Source: Piscicola geometra (taxonomy: Eukaryota > Annelida > Clitellata > Hirudinida > Piscicolidae). From it: a DNA stretch of 64,000 bases. The stretch covers positions 8,561,107 through 8,625,106 of the forward strand of contig OX030964.1 in the NCBI GenBank assembly GCA_943735955.1, in the 5' to 3' direction. A program made the translations under genes and the position numbers. Each line of letters opens with the position of its first letter. Position 1 is the stretch's first letter. Below the pieces are notes generated by a model. It had not been told where the DNA came from. It saw only the letters and a program-made list of their open reading frames with translations, and did no database searches. Positions 14,923 through 29,900 of the stretch are shown here, one piece after another.

Positions 14923-15474
14923 ATGAAGACGATGAAGACGAAAGATGAAGACGATGAAGACGATGGAGACGATGAAGACGATGAAAACGATGAAGACGGT
15001 GAAGACGATGAAGACGATGAAGACGGTGAAGACGATGAAGACGATGAAGACGATGAAGACGGTGAAGACGGTGAAGACGATGAAGACGGTGAAGACGGTG
15101 AAGACGATGAAGACGATGAAGACGATGAAGACGATGAAGACGATGAAGACGATAAAGACGATGAAGACGGTGAAGACGGTGAAGACGATGAAGACGATGA
15201 AGACGGTGAAGACGGTGAAGACGATGAAGACGGTGAAGACGGTGAAGACGATGAAGACGATGAAGACGATGAAGACGATGAAGACGATAAAGACGATGAA
15301 GACAGTGAAGACGGTGAAGACGATGAAGACGATGAAGACGATGAAGACGATGAAGACGATGAAGACGATGGAGACGATGAAGACGATGATAACGATGAAG
15401 ACGATGAAGACGATGAAGACGATGAAGACGATGAAGACGATGAAGACGATAAAGACGATGAAGACGAAAGATGA
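14923..15474 (+). repeat. Reference copy of a recurrent ~552-bp block (GACAGTGAA / GATGATAAC marked)
   Basis: This block begins at a GAAAGATG pair and contains GACAGTGAA (near 15301) followed about 85 bp later by GATGATAAC. It ends at another GAAAGATG unit. As judged from identical translated order, the same block recurs at 21194-21745, 24388-24939 and 34570-35121. A copy one nonamer longer is at 36576-37136, a shortened copy at 28141-28629, and partial copies lie near 18662-19125, 25193, 28883 and 33856. It is the best single probe for tracing copying across the central zone. Confidence 0.8.
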
Positions 15475-16629
15475 AGACGATGAAGACGATGAAGACGATG
15501 AAGACGGTGAAGACGATGAAGACGATGAAGACGGTGAAGACGATGAAGACGATGAAGACGATGAAGACGATGAAGACGGTGAAGACGGTGAAGACGATGA
15601 AGACGGTGAAGACGGTGAAGACGATGAAGACGATGAAGACGATGAAGACGATGAAGACAATGAAGACGATGAAAACGATGAAGACGATGAAGACGATGAA
15701 GACGATGAAGTCGATGAAGACGATGAAGACGATGAAGACGATGAAGACGATGAAGACGATGAAGACGATGAAGACGATGAAGACGAACGATGAAGACGAT
15801 GGAGACGATGAAGACGATGAAGACGGTGAAGACGATGAAGACGATGAAGACGAACGATGAAGACGATGAAGACGATGAAGACGATGAAGACGATGAAGAC
15901 GATGAAGACGATGAAGACGGTGAAGACGATGAAGACGGTGGAGACGATGAAGACGATGAAGACGATGTAGACGATGAAGACGATGAAGACGATGAAGACG
16001 ATGAAAACGATGAAGACGATGAAGTCGATGAAGACGGTGAAGACGATGAAGACGATGAAGACGATGAAGACGATGAAGACGAACGATGAAGACGATGGAG
16101 ACGATGAAGACGATGAAGACGGTGAAGACGATGAAGACGATGAAGACGAACGATGAAGACGATGAAGACGATGAAGACGATGAAGACGATGAAGACGATG
16201 AAGACGATGAAGACGGTGAAGACGATGAAGACGGTGGAGACGATGAAGACGATGAAGACGATGTAGACGATGAAGACGATGAAGACGATGAAGACGATGA
16301 AAACGATGAAGACGATGAAGACGATGAAGACGATGAAGACGATGAAGACGATGAAAACGATGAAGACGATGAAGACGATGAAGACGATGAAGACGATGAA
16401 GACGAACGATGAAGACGATGGAGACGATGAAGACGATGAAGACGGTGAAGACGATGAAGACGATGAAGACGAACGATGAAGACGATGAAGACGATGAAGA
16501 CGATGAAGACGATGAAGACGATGAAGACGATGAAGACGGTGAAGACGATGAAGACGGTGGAGACGATGAAGACGATGAAGACGATGTAGACGATGAAGAC
16601 GATGAAGACGATGAAGACGATGAAAACGA

Positions 16630-19600
16630 TGAAGACGATGAAGACGATGAAGACGATGAAAACGATGAAGACGATGAAGACGATGAAGACGATGAAGACG
16701 ATGAAGACGATGAAGACGATGAAGACGATGAAGACGATGAAGACGATGAAGACGGTGAAGACGGTGAAGACGATGAAGACGGTGAAGACGGTGAAGACGA
16801 TGAAGACGATGAAGACGATGAAGACGATGAAGACAATGAAGACGATGAAAACGATGAAGACGATGAAGACGATGAAGACGATGAAGTCGATGAAGACGAT
16901 GAAGACGATGAAAACGATGAAGACGATGAAGACGATGATGACGATGAAGACGAACGATGAAGACGATGGAGACGATGAAGACGATGAAGACGGTGAAGAC
17001 GATGAAGACGATGAAGACGAACGATGAAGACGATGAAGACGATGAAGACGATGAAGACGATGAAGACGATGAAGACGATGAAGACGGTGAAGACGGTGAA
17101 GACGATGAAAACGATGAAGACGATGAAGACGATGAAGACAATAAAGACGATGAAAACGATGAAGACGATGAAGACGATGAAGACGATGAAGTCGATAAAG
17201 ACGGTGGAGACGATGAAGACGATGAAGACGATGAAGACGATGAAGACGATGAAGACGAACGATGAAGACGAACGATGAAGACGATGAAGACGATGAAGAC
17301 GATGAAGTCGATGAAGACGATGAAGACGATGAAGACGATGAAGACGATGAAGACGATGAAGACGAACGATGAAGACGATGAAGACGGTGAAGACGATGAA
17401 GACGATGAAGACGATGAAGACGATGAAGACGATGAAGACGATGAAGACGATGAAGACGGTGAAGACGATGAAGACGGTGAAGACGATGAAGACGATGAAG
17501 ACGGTGAAGACGGTGAAGACGATGAAGACGGTGAAGACGGTGAAGACGATGAAGACGATGAAGACGATGAAGACGATGAAGACGATGAAGACGATAAAGA
17601 CGATGAAGACGGTGAAGACGGTGAAGACGATGAAGACGATGAAGACGATGAAGACGATGAAGACGATGAAGACGGTGAAGACGATGAAGACGATGAAGAC
17701 GATGAAGACGGTGAAGACGGTGAAGACGATGAAAACGATGAAGACGATGAAGACGATGAAGACAATAAAGACGATGAAAACGATGAAGACGATGAAGACG
17801 ATGAAGACGATGAAGTCGATAAAGACGGTGGAGACGATGAAGACGATGAAGACGATGAAGACGATGAAGACGAACGATGAAGACGAACGATGAAGACGAT
17901 GAAGACGATGAAGACGATGAAGTCGATGAAGACGATGAAGACGATGAAGACGAAGGATGAAGACGATGAAGACGATGAAGACGATGAAGACGAACGATGA
18001 AGACGATGAAGACGGTGAAGACGATGAAGACGATGAAGACGATGAAGACGATGAAGACGATGAAGACGATGAAGACGATGAAGACGGTGAAGACGATGAA
18101 GACGGTGAAGACGATGAAGACGATGAAGACGATGAAGACGATGAAGACGATGAAGACGGTGAAGACGATGAAGACGATGAAGACGGTGAAGACGATGAAG
18201 ACGATGAAGACGATGAAGACGGTGAAGACGGTGAAGACGATGAAGACGGTGAAGACGGTGAAGACGATGAAGACGATGAAGACGATGAAGACGATGAAGA
18301 CGATGAAGACGATAAAGACGATGAAGACGGTGAAGACGGTGAAGACGATGAAGACGATGAAGACGATGAAGACGATGAAGACGATGAAGACGGTGAAGAC
18401 GATGAAGACGATGAAGACGAACGATGAAGACGATGAAGACGATGAAGACGATGAAGACGATGAAGACGATGAAGACGATGAAGACGGTGAAGACGATGAA
18501 GACGGTGGAGACGATGAAGACGATGAAGACGATGAAGACAATGAAGACGATGAAAACGATGAAGACGATGAAGACGATGAAGACGATGAAGAAGATGAAG
18601 ACGATGAAAACGATGAAGACGATGAAGACGATGAAGACGATGAAGACGATAAAGACGAAAGATGAAGACGATGAAGACGAAAGATGAAGACGATGAAGAC
18701 GATGGAGACGATGAAGACGATGAAAACGATGAAGACGGTGAAGACGATGAAGACGATGAAGACGGTGAAGACGATGAAGACGATGAAGACGATGAAGACG
18801 GTGAAGACGGTGAAGACGATGAAGACGGTGAAGACGGTGAAGACGATGAAGACGATGAAGACGATGAAGACGATGAAGACGATGAAGACGATAAAGACGA
18901 TGAAGACGGTGAAGACGGTGAAGACGATGAAGACGATGAAGACGGTGAAGACGGTGAAGACGATGAAGACGGTGAAGACGGTGAAGACGATGAAGACGAT
19001 GAAGACGATGAAGACGATGAAGACGATAAAGACGATGAAGACAGTGAAGACGGTGAAGACGATGAAGACGATGAAGACGATGAAGACGATGAAGACGATG
19101 AAGACGATGGAGACGATGAAGACGATGAAGACGATGAAGACGATGAAGACGGTGAAGACGATGAAGACGGTGAAGACGATGAAGACGATGAAAACGATGA
19201 AGACGATGAAGACGATGAAGACGATGAAGACGATGAAGACGATGAAGACGATGAAGACGATGAAGACGATGAAGACGATGAAGACGGTGAAGACGGTGAA
19301 GACGATGAAGACGGTGAAGACGGTGAAGACGATGAAGACGATGAAGACGATGAAGACGATGAAGACAATGAAGACGATGAAAACGATGAAGACGATGAAG
19401 ACGATGAAGACGATGAAGTCGATGAAGACGATGAAGACGATGAAAACGATGAAGACGATGAAGACGATGATGACGATGAAGACGAACGATGAAGACGATG
19501 GAGACGATGAAGACGATGAAGACGGTGAAGACGATGAAGACGATGAAGACGAACGATGAAGACGATGAAGACGATGAAGACGATGAAGACGATGAAGACG

Positions 19601-21657
19601 ATGAAGACGATGAAGACGGTGAAGACGGTGAAGACGATGAAAACGATGAAGACGATGAAGACGATGAAGACAATAAAGACGATGAAAACGATGAAGACGA
19701 TGAAGACGATGAAGACGATGAAGTCGATAAAGACGGTGGAGACGATGAAGACGATGAAGACGATGAAGACGATGAAGACGATGAAGACGAACGATGAAGA
19801 CGAACGATGAAGACGATGAAGACGATGAAGACGATGAAGTCGATGAAGACGATGAAGACGATGAAGACGATGAAGACGATGAAGACGATGAAGACGAACG
19901 ATGAAGACGATGAAGACGGTGAAGACGATGAAGACGATGAAGACGATGAAGACGATGAAGACGATGAAGACGATGAAGACGATGAAGACGGTGAAGACGA
20001 TGAAGACGGTGAAGACGATGAAGACGATGAAGACGGTGAAGACGGTGAAGACGATGAAGACGGTGAAGACGGTGAAGACGATGAAGACGATGAAGACGAT
20101 GAAGACGATGAAGACGATGAAGACGATAAAGACGATGAAGACGGTGAAGACGGTGAAGACGATGAAGACGATGAAGACGATGAAGACGATGAAGACGATG
20201 AAGACGGTGAAGACGATGAAGACGATGAAGACGATGAAGACGGTGAAGACGGTGAAGACGATGAAAACGATGAAGACGATGAAGACGATGAAGACAATAA
20301 AGACGATGAAAACGATGAAGACGATGAAGACGATGAAGACGATGAAGTCGATAAAGACGGTGGAGACGATGAAGACGATGAAGACGATGAAGACGATGAA
20401 GACGAACGATGAAGACGAACGATGAAGACGATGAAGACGATGAAGACGATGAAGTCGATGAAGACGATGAAGACGATGAAGACGAAGGATGAAGACGATG
20501 AAGACGATGAAGACGATGAAGACGAACGATGAAGACGATGAAGACGGTGAAGACGATGAAGACGATGAAGACGATGAAGACGATGAAGACGATGAAGACG
20601 ATGAAGACGATGAAGACGGTGAAGACGATGAAGACGGTGAAGACGATGAAGACGATGAAGACGATGAAGACGATGAAGACGATGAAGACGGTGAAGACGA
20701 TGAAGACGATGAAGACGGTGAAGACGATGAAGACGATGAAGACGATGAAGACGGTGAAGACGGTGAAGACGATGAAGACGGTGAAGACGGTGAAGACGAT
20801 GAAGACGATGAAGACGATGAAGACGATGAAGACGATGAAGACGATAAAGACGATGAAGACGGTGAAGACGGTGAAGACGATGAAGACGATGAAGACGATG
20901 AAGACGATGAAGACGATGAAGACGGTGAAGACGATGAAGACGATGAAGACGAACGATGAAGACGATGAAGACGATGAAGACGATGAAGACGATGAAGACG
21001 ATGAAGACGATGAAGACGGTGAAGACGATGAAGACGGTGGAGACGATGAAGACGATGAAGACGATGAAGACAATGAAGACGATGAAAACGATGAAGACGA
21101 TGAAGACGATGAAGACGATGAAGAAGATGAAGACGATGAAAACGATGAAGACGATGAAGACGATGAAGACGATGAAGACGATAAAGACGAAAGATGAAGA
21201 CGATGAAGACGAAAGATGAAGACGATGAAGACGATGGAGACGATGAAGACGATGAAAACGATGAAGACGGTGAAGACGATGAAGACGATGAAGACGGTGA
21301 AGACGATGAAGACGATGAAGACGATGAAGACGGTGAAGACGGTGAAGACGATGAAGACGGTGAAGACGGTGAAGACGATGAAGACGATGAAGACGATGAA
21401 GACGATGAAGACGATGAAGACGATAAAGACGATGAAGACGGTGAAGACGGTGAAGACGATGAAGACGATGAAGACGGTGAAGACGGTGAAGACGATGAAG
21501 ACGGTGAAGACGGTGAAGACGATGAAGACGATGAAGACGATGAAGACGATGAAGACGATAAAGACGATGAAGACAGTGAAGACGGTGAAGACGATGAAGA
21601 CGATGAAGACGATGAAGACGATGAAGACGATGAAGACGATGGAGACGATGAAGACGA
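16630..21657 (+). repeat. 2532-bp direct tandem duplication
   Basis: Segments of about 2.5 kb lie head to tail (about 16630-19125 and 19160-21657) with a constant offset of 2532 bp. Matching landmarks include GATGATGACGATG (16936 and near 19468), the GAAAGATG pair (18662 and 21194), GACAGTGAA (19040 and 21572) and GATGGAGAC (19109 and 21641). Translated segments 600 bp long are identical between copies. The copies part at about 19125/21657, where the second continues into GATGATAAC and the first does not. Confidence 0.85.
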
Positions 21658-24519
21658 TGATAACGATGAAGACGATGAAGACGATGAAGACGATGAAGAC
21701 GATGAAGACGATGAAGACGATAAAGACGATGAAGACGAAAGATGAAGACGAAAGATGAAGACGATGAAGACGATGAAGACGATGAAGACGGTGAAGACGA
21801 TGAAGACGATGAAGACGGTGAAGACGATGAAGACGATGAAGACGATGAAGACGATGAAGACGGTGAAGACGGTGAAGACGATGAAGACGGTGAAGACGGT
21901 GAAGACGATGAAGACGATGAAGACGATGAAGACGATGAAGACAATGAAGACGATGAAAACGAACGATGAAGACGATGAAGACGATGAAGACGATGAAGAC
22001 GATGAAGACGATGAAGACGGTGAAGACGATGAAGACGATGAAGACGAACGATGAAGACGATGAAGACGATGAAGACGATGAAGACGATGAAGACGATGAA
22101 GACGATGAAGACGGTGAAGACGGTGAAGACGATGAAAACGATGAAGACGATGAAGACGATGAAGACAATAAAGACGATGAAAACGATGAAGACGATGAAG
22201 ACGATGAAGACGATGAAGTCGATAAAGACGATGAAGACGATGAAGACGAACGATGAAGACGAACGATGAAGACGATGAAGACGATGAAGACGATGAAGTC
22301 GATGAAGACGATGAAGACGATGAAGACGATGAAGACGATGAAGACGAACGATGAAGACGATGAAGACGGTGAAGACGATGAAGACGATGAAGACGATGAA
22401 GACGATGAAGACGATGAAGACGATGAAGACGATGAAGACGATGAAGACGATGAAGACGAACGATGAAGACGAACGATGAAGACGATGAAGACGATGAAGA
22501 CGATGAAGTCGATGAAGACGATGAAGACGATGAAGACGATGAAGACGATGAAGACGATGAAGACGAACGATGAAGACGATGAAGACGGTGAAGACGATGA
22601 AGACGATGAAGACGATGAAGACGATGAAGACGATGAAGACGATGAAGACGATGAAGACGGTGAAGACGATGAAGACGGTGAAGACGATGAAGACGATGAA
22701 GACGATGAAGACGATGAAGACGATGAAGACGGTGAAGACGATGAAGACGATGAAGACGGTGAAGACGATGAAGACGATGAAGACGATGAAGACGGTGAAG
22801 ACGGTGAAGACGATGAAGACGGTGAAGACGGTGAAGACGATGAAGACGATGAAGACGATGAAGACAATAAAGACGATGAAAACGATGAAGACGATGAAGA
22901 CGATGAAGTCGATAAAGACGGTGGAGACGATGAAGACGATGAAGACGATGAAGACGATGAAGACGATGAAGACGAACGATGAAGACGAACGATGAAGACG
23001 ATGAAGACGATGAAGACGATGAAGTCGATGAAGACGATGAAGACGATGAAGACGATGAAGACGATGAAGACGATGAAGACGAACGATGAAGACGATGAAG
23101 ACGGTGAAGACGATGAAGACGATGAAGACGATGAAGACGATGAAGACGATGAAGACGATGAAGACGATGAAGACGGTGAAGACGATGAAGACGGTGAAGA
23201 CGATGAAGACGATGAAGACGATGAAGACGATGAAGACGATGAAGACGGTGAAGACGATGAAGACGATGAAGACGGTGAAGACGATGAAGACGATGAAGAC
23301 GATGAAGACGGTGAAGACGGTGAAGACGATGAAGACGGTGAAGACGGTGAAGACGATGAAGACGATGAAGACGATGAAGACGATGAAGACGATGAAGACG
23401 ATAAAGACGATGAAGACGGTGAAGACGGTGAAGACGATGAAGACGATGAAGACGATGAAGACGATGAAGACGATGAAGACGGTGAAGACGATGAAGACGA
23501 TGAAGACGATGAAGACGGTGAAGACGGTGAAGACGATGAAAACGATGAAGACGATGAAGACGATGAAGACAATAAAGACGATGAAAACGATGAAGACGAT
23601 GAAGACGATGAAGACGATGAAGTCGATAAAGACGGTGGAGACGATGAAGACGATGAAGACGATGAAGACGATGAAGACGAACGATGAAGACGAACGATGA
23701 AGACGATGAAGACGATGAAGACGATGAAGTCGATGAAGACGATGAAGACGATGAAGACGATGAAGACGATGAAGACGATGAAGACGAACGATGAAGACGA
23801 ACGATGAAGACGATGAAGACGATGAAGACGGTGAAGACGATGAAGACGATGAAGACGATGAAGACGATGAAGACGATGAAGACGATGAAGACGATGAAGA
23901 CGGTGAAGACGATGAAGACGATGAAGACGATGAAGACGGTGAAGACGGTGAAGACGATGAAGACGGTGAAGACGGTGAAGACGATGAAGACGATGAAGAC
24001 GATGAAGACGATGAAGACGATGAAGACGATAAAGACGATGAAGACGGTGAAGACGGTGAAGACGATGAAGACGATGAAGACGATGAAGACGATGAAGACG
24101 ATGAAGACGGTGAAGACGATGAAGACGAACGATGAAGACGATGAAGACGATGAAGACGATGAAGACGATGAAGACGATGAAGACGATGAAGACGGTGAAG
24201 ACGATGAAGACGGTGGAGACGATGAAGACGATGAAGACGATGTAGACGATGAAGACGATGAAGACGATGAAGACGATGAAAACGATGAAGACGATGAAGA
24301 CGATGAAGACGATGAAAACGATGAAGACGATGAAGACGATGAAGACGATGAAGACGATGAAGACGATGAAGACGATAAAGACGAAAGATGAAGACGATGA
24401 AGACGAAAGATGAAGACGATGAAGACGATGGAGACGATGAAGACGATGAAAACGATGAAGACGGTGAAGACGATGAAGACGATGAAGACGGTGAAGACGA
24501 TGAAGACGATGAAGACGAT

Positions 24520-25366
24520 GAAGACGGTGAAGACGGTGAAGACGATGAAGACGGTGAAGACGGTGAAGACGATGAAGACGATGAAGACGATGAAGACGAT
24601 GAAGACGATGAAGACGATAAAGACGATGAAGACGGTGAAGACGGTGAAGACGATGAAGACGATGAAGACGGTGAAGACGGTGAAGACGATGAAGACGGTG
24701 AAGACGGTGAAGACGATGAAGACGATGAAGACGATGAAGACGATGAAGACGATAAAGACGATGAAGACAGTGAAGACGGTGAAGACGATGAAGACGATGA
24801 AGACGATGAAGACGATGAAGACGATGAAGACGATGGAGACGATGAAGACGATGATAACGATGAAGACGATGAAGACGATGAAGACGATGAAGACGATGAA
24901 GACGATGAAGACGATAAAGACGATGAAGACGAAAGATGAAGACGATGAAGACGATGAAGACGATGAAGACGGTGAAGACGATGAAGACGATGAAGACGGT
25001 GAAGACGATGAAGACGATGAAGACGATGAAGACGATGAAGACGGTGAAGACGGTGAAGACGATGAAGACGGTGAAGACGATGAAGACGATGAAGACGGTG
25101 AAGACGGTGAAGACGATGAAGACGGTGAAGACGGTGAAGACGATGAAGACGATGAAGACGATGAAGACGATGAAGACGATAAAGACGATGAAGACAGTGA
25201 AGACGGTGAAGACGATGAAGACGATGAAGACGATGAAGACGATGAAGACGATGAAGACGATGGAGACGATGAAGACGATGATAACGATGAAGACGATGAA
25301 GACGATGAAGACGATGAAGACGATGAAGACGATGAAGACGATAAAGACGATGAAGACGAAAGATGA
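24520..25366 (+). repeat. 427-bp tandem duplication nested in the 3.7-kb repeat
   Basis: GACAGTGAA (24766 and 25193), GATGATAAC (near 24850 and 25277) and the closing GAAAGATG unit (24939 and 25366) all repeat at 427 bp. The same internal spacing appears in the downstream 3.7-kb copy (28629 and 29056). The 427-bp event therefore came before the larger duplication. The left edge is approximate. Confidence 0.8.
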
Positions 25367-25499
25367 AGACGATGAAGACGATGAAGACGATGAAGACGGT
25401 GAAGACGATGAAGACGATGAAGACGGTGAAGACGATGAAGACGATGAAGACGATGAAGACGATGAAGACGGTGAAGACGGTGAAGACGATGAAGACGGT

Positions 25500-26980
25500 G
25501 AAGACGGTGAAGACGATGAAGACGATGAAGACGATGAAGACGATGAAGACAATGAAGACGATGAAAACGAACGATGAAGACGATGAAGACGATGAAGACG
25601 ATGAAGACGATGAAGACGATGAAGACGGTGAAGACGATGAAGACGATGAAGACGAACGATGAAGACGATGAAGACGATGAAGACGATGAAGACGATGAAG
25701 ACGATGAAGACGATGAAGACGGTGAAGACGGTGAAGACGATGAAAACGATGAAGACGATGAAGACGATGAAGACAATAAAGACGATGAAAACGATGAAGA
25801 CGATGAAGACGATGAAGACGATGAAGTCGATAAAGACGGTGGAGACGATGAAGACGATGAAGACGATGAAGACGATGAAGACGATGAAGACGAACGATGA
25901 AGACGAACGATGAAGACGATGAAGACGATGAAGACGATGAAGTCGATGAAGACGATGAAGACGATGAAGACGATGAAGACGATGAAGACGATGAAGACGA
26001 ACGATGAAGACGATGAAGACGGTGAAGACGATGAAGACGATGAAGACGATGAAGACGATGAAGACGATGAAGACGATGAAGACGATGAAGACGGTGAAGA
26101 CGATGAAGACGGTGAAGACGATGAAGACGATGAAGACGATGAAGACGATGAAGACGATGAAGACGGTGAAGACGATGAAGACGATGAAGACGGTGAAGAC
26201 GATGAAGACGATGAAGACGATGAAGACGGTGAAGACGGTGAAGACGGTGAAGACGATGAAGACGATGAAGACGATGAAGACGATGAAGACAATGAAGACG
26301 ATGAAAACGAACGATGAAGACGATGAAGACGATGAAGACGATGAAGACGATGAAGACGATGAAGACGGTGAAGACGATGAAGACGATGAAGACGAACGAT
26401 GAAGACGATGAAGACGATGAAGACGATGAAGACGATGAAGACGATGAAGACGATGAAGACGGTGAAGACGGTGAAGACGATGAAAACGATGAAGACGATG
26501 AAGACGATGAAGACAATAAAGACGATGAAAACGATGAAGACGATGAAGACGATGAAGACGATGAAGTCGATAAAGACGGTGGAGACGATGAAGACGATGA
26601 AGACGATGAAGACGATGAAGACGATGAAGACGAACGATGAAGACGAACGATGAAGACGATGAAGACGATGAAGACGATGAAGTCGATGAAGACGATGAAG
26701 ACGATGAAGACGATGAAGACGATGAAGACGATGAAGACGAACGATGAAGACGATGAAGACGGTGAAGACGATGAAGACGATGAAGACGATGAAGACGATG
26801 AAGACGATGAAGACGATGAAGACGATGAAGACGGTGAAGACGATGAAGACGGTGAAGACGATGAAGACGATGAAGACGATGAAGACGATGAAGACGATGA
26901 AGACGGTGAAGACGATGAAGACGATGAAGACGGTGAAGACGATGAAGACGATGAAGACGATGAAGACGGTGAAGACGGTG
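25500..26980 (+). repeat. 740-bp exact-looking tandem duplication
   Basis: The segments 25500-26240 and 26240-26980 abut and match at every landmark checked: GACAATGAAGACGATG, GAAAACGAACGATG, GTCGATAAAGACGGTGG and the closing run of three GGTGAAGAC units. No difference was noticed. The copy flanking near 29264-29590 belongs to the 3.7-kb duplication and has only one 740-bp unit. The tandem event is therefore probably younger than that duplication, or was lost in the other copy. Confidence 0.8.
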
Positions 26981-29900
26981 AAGACGGTGAAGACGATGAA
27001 GACGGTGAAGACGGTGAAGACGATGAAGACGATGAAGACGATGAAGACAATAAAGACGATGAAAACGATGAAGACGATGAAGACGATGAAGTCGATAAAG
27101 ACGGTGGAGACGATGAAGACGATGAAGACGATGAAGACGATGAAGACGATGAAGACGAACGATGAAGACGAACGATGAAGACGATGAAGACGATGAAGAC
27201 GATGAAGTCGATGAAGACGATGAAGACGATGAAGACGATGAAGACGATGAAGACGATGAAGACGAACGATGAAGACGATGAAGACGGTGAAGACGATGAA
27301 GACGATGAAGACGGTGAAGACGATGAAGACGATGAAGACGATGAAGACGATGAAGACGGTGAAGACGATGAAGACGGTGAAGACGATGAAGACGATGAAG
27401 ACGATGAAGACGATGAAGACGATGAAGACGGTGAAGACGATGAAGACGATGAAGACGGTGAAGACGATGAAGACGATGAACACGATGAAGACGGTGAAGA
27501 CGGTGAAGACGATGAAGACGGTGAAGACGGTGAAGACGATGAAGACGATGAAGACGATGAAGACGATGAAGACGATGAAGACGATAAAGACGATGAAGAC
27601 GGTGAAGACGGTGAAGACGATGAAGACGATGAAGACGATGAAGACGATGAAGACGATGAAGACGGTGAAGACGATGAAGACGATGAAGACGATGAAGACG
27701 GTGAAGACGGTGAAGACGATGAAAACGATGAAGACGATGAAGACGATGAAGACGGTGAAGACGATGAAGACGATGAAGACGATAAAGACGATGAAGACGG
27801 TGAAGACGGTGAAGACGATAAAGACGATGAAGACGATGAAGACGATGAAGACGATGAAGACGGTGAAGACGATGAAGACGAACGATGAAGACGATGAAGA
27901 CGATGAAGACGATGAAGACGATGAAGACGATGAAGACGATGAAGACGGTGAAGACGATGAAGACGGTGGAGACGATGAAGACGATGAAGACGATGTAGAC
28001 GATGAAGACGATGAAGACGATGAAGACGATGAAAACGATGAAGACGATGAAGACGATGAAGACGATGAAAACGATGAAGACGATGAAGACGATGAAGACG
28101 ATGAAGACGATGAAGACGATGAAGACGATAAAGACGAAAGATGAAGACGATGAAGACGAAAGATGAAGACGATGAAGACGATGGAGACGATGAAGACGAT
28201 GAAAACGATGAAGACGGTGAAGACGATGAAGACGATGAAGACGGTGAAGACGATGAAGACGATGAAGACGATGAAGACGGTGAAGACGGTGAAGACGATG
28301 AAGACGGTGAAGACGGTGAAGACGATGAAGACGATGAAGACGATGAAGACGATGAAGACGATGAAGACGATAAAGACGATGAAGACGGTGAAGACGGTGA
28401 AGACGATGAAGACGATGAAGACGGTGAAGACGGTGAAGACGATGAAGACGGTGAAGACGGTGAAGACGATGAAGACGATGAAGACGATGAAGACGATGAA
28501 GACGATGAAGACGATGAAGACGATGGAGACGATGAAGACGATGATAACGATGAAGACGATGAAGACGATGAAGACGATGAAGACGATGAAGACGATGAAG
28601 ACGATAAAGACGATGAAGACGAAAGATGAAGACGATGAAGACGATGAAGACGATGAAGACGGTGAAGACGATGAAGACGATGAAGACGGTGAAGACGATG
28701 AAGACGATGAAGACGATGAAGACGATGAAGACGGTGAAGACGGTGAAGACGATGAAGACGGTGAAGACGATGAAGACGATGAAGACGGTGAAGACGGTGA
28801 AGACGATGAAGACGGTGAAGACGGTGAAGACGATGAAGACGATGAAGACGATGAAGACGATGAAGACGATAAAGACGATGAAGACAGTGAAGACGGTGAA
28901 GACGATGAAGACGATGAAGACGATGAAGACGATGAAGACGATGAAGACGATGGAGACGATGAAGACGATGATAACGATGAAGACGATGAAGACGATGAAG
29001 ACGATGAAGACGATGAAGACGATGAAGACGATAAAGACGATGAAGACGAAAGATGAAGACGATGAAGACGATGAAGACGATGAAGACGGTGAAGACGATG
29101 AAGACGATGAAGACGGTGAAGACGATGAAGACGATGAAGACGATGAAGACGATGAAGACGGTGAAGACGGTGAAGACGATGAAGACGGTGAAGACGGTGA
29201 AGACGATGAAGACGATGAAGACGATGAAGACGATGAAGACAATGAAGACGATGAAAACGAACGATGAAGACGATGAAGACGATGAAGACGATGAAGACGA
29301 TGAAGACGATGAAGACGGTGAAGACGATGAAGACGATGAAGACGAACGATGAAGACGATGAAGACGATGAAGACGATGAAGACGATGAAGACGATGAAGA
29401 CGATGAAGACGGTGAAGACGGTGTAGACGATGAAAACGATGAAGACGATGAAGACGATGAAGACAATAAAGACGATGAAAACGATGAAGACGATGAAGAC
29501 GATGAAGACGATGAAGTCGATAAAGACGGTGGAGACGATGAAGACGATGAAGACGATGAAGACGATGAAGACGATGAAGACGAACAATGAAGACGAACGA
29601 TGAAGACGATGAAGACGATGAAGACGATGAAGTCGATGAAGACGATGAAGACGATGAAGACGATGAAGACGATGAAGACGATGAAGACGAACGATGAAGA
29701 CGATGAAGACGGTGAAGACGATGAAGACGATGAAGACGATGAAGACGATGAAGACGATGAAGACGATGAAGACGATGAAGACGGTGAAGACGATGAAGAC
29801 GGTGAAGACGATGAAGACGATGAAGACGATGAAGACGATGAAGACGATGAAGACGGTGAAGACGATGAAGACGATGAAGACGGTGAAGACGATGAAGACG

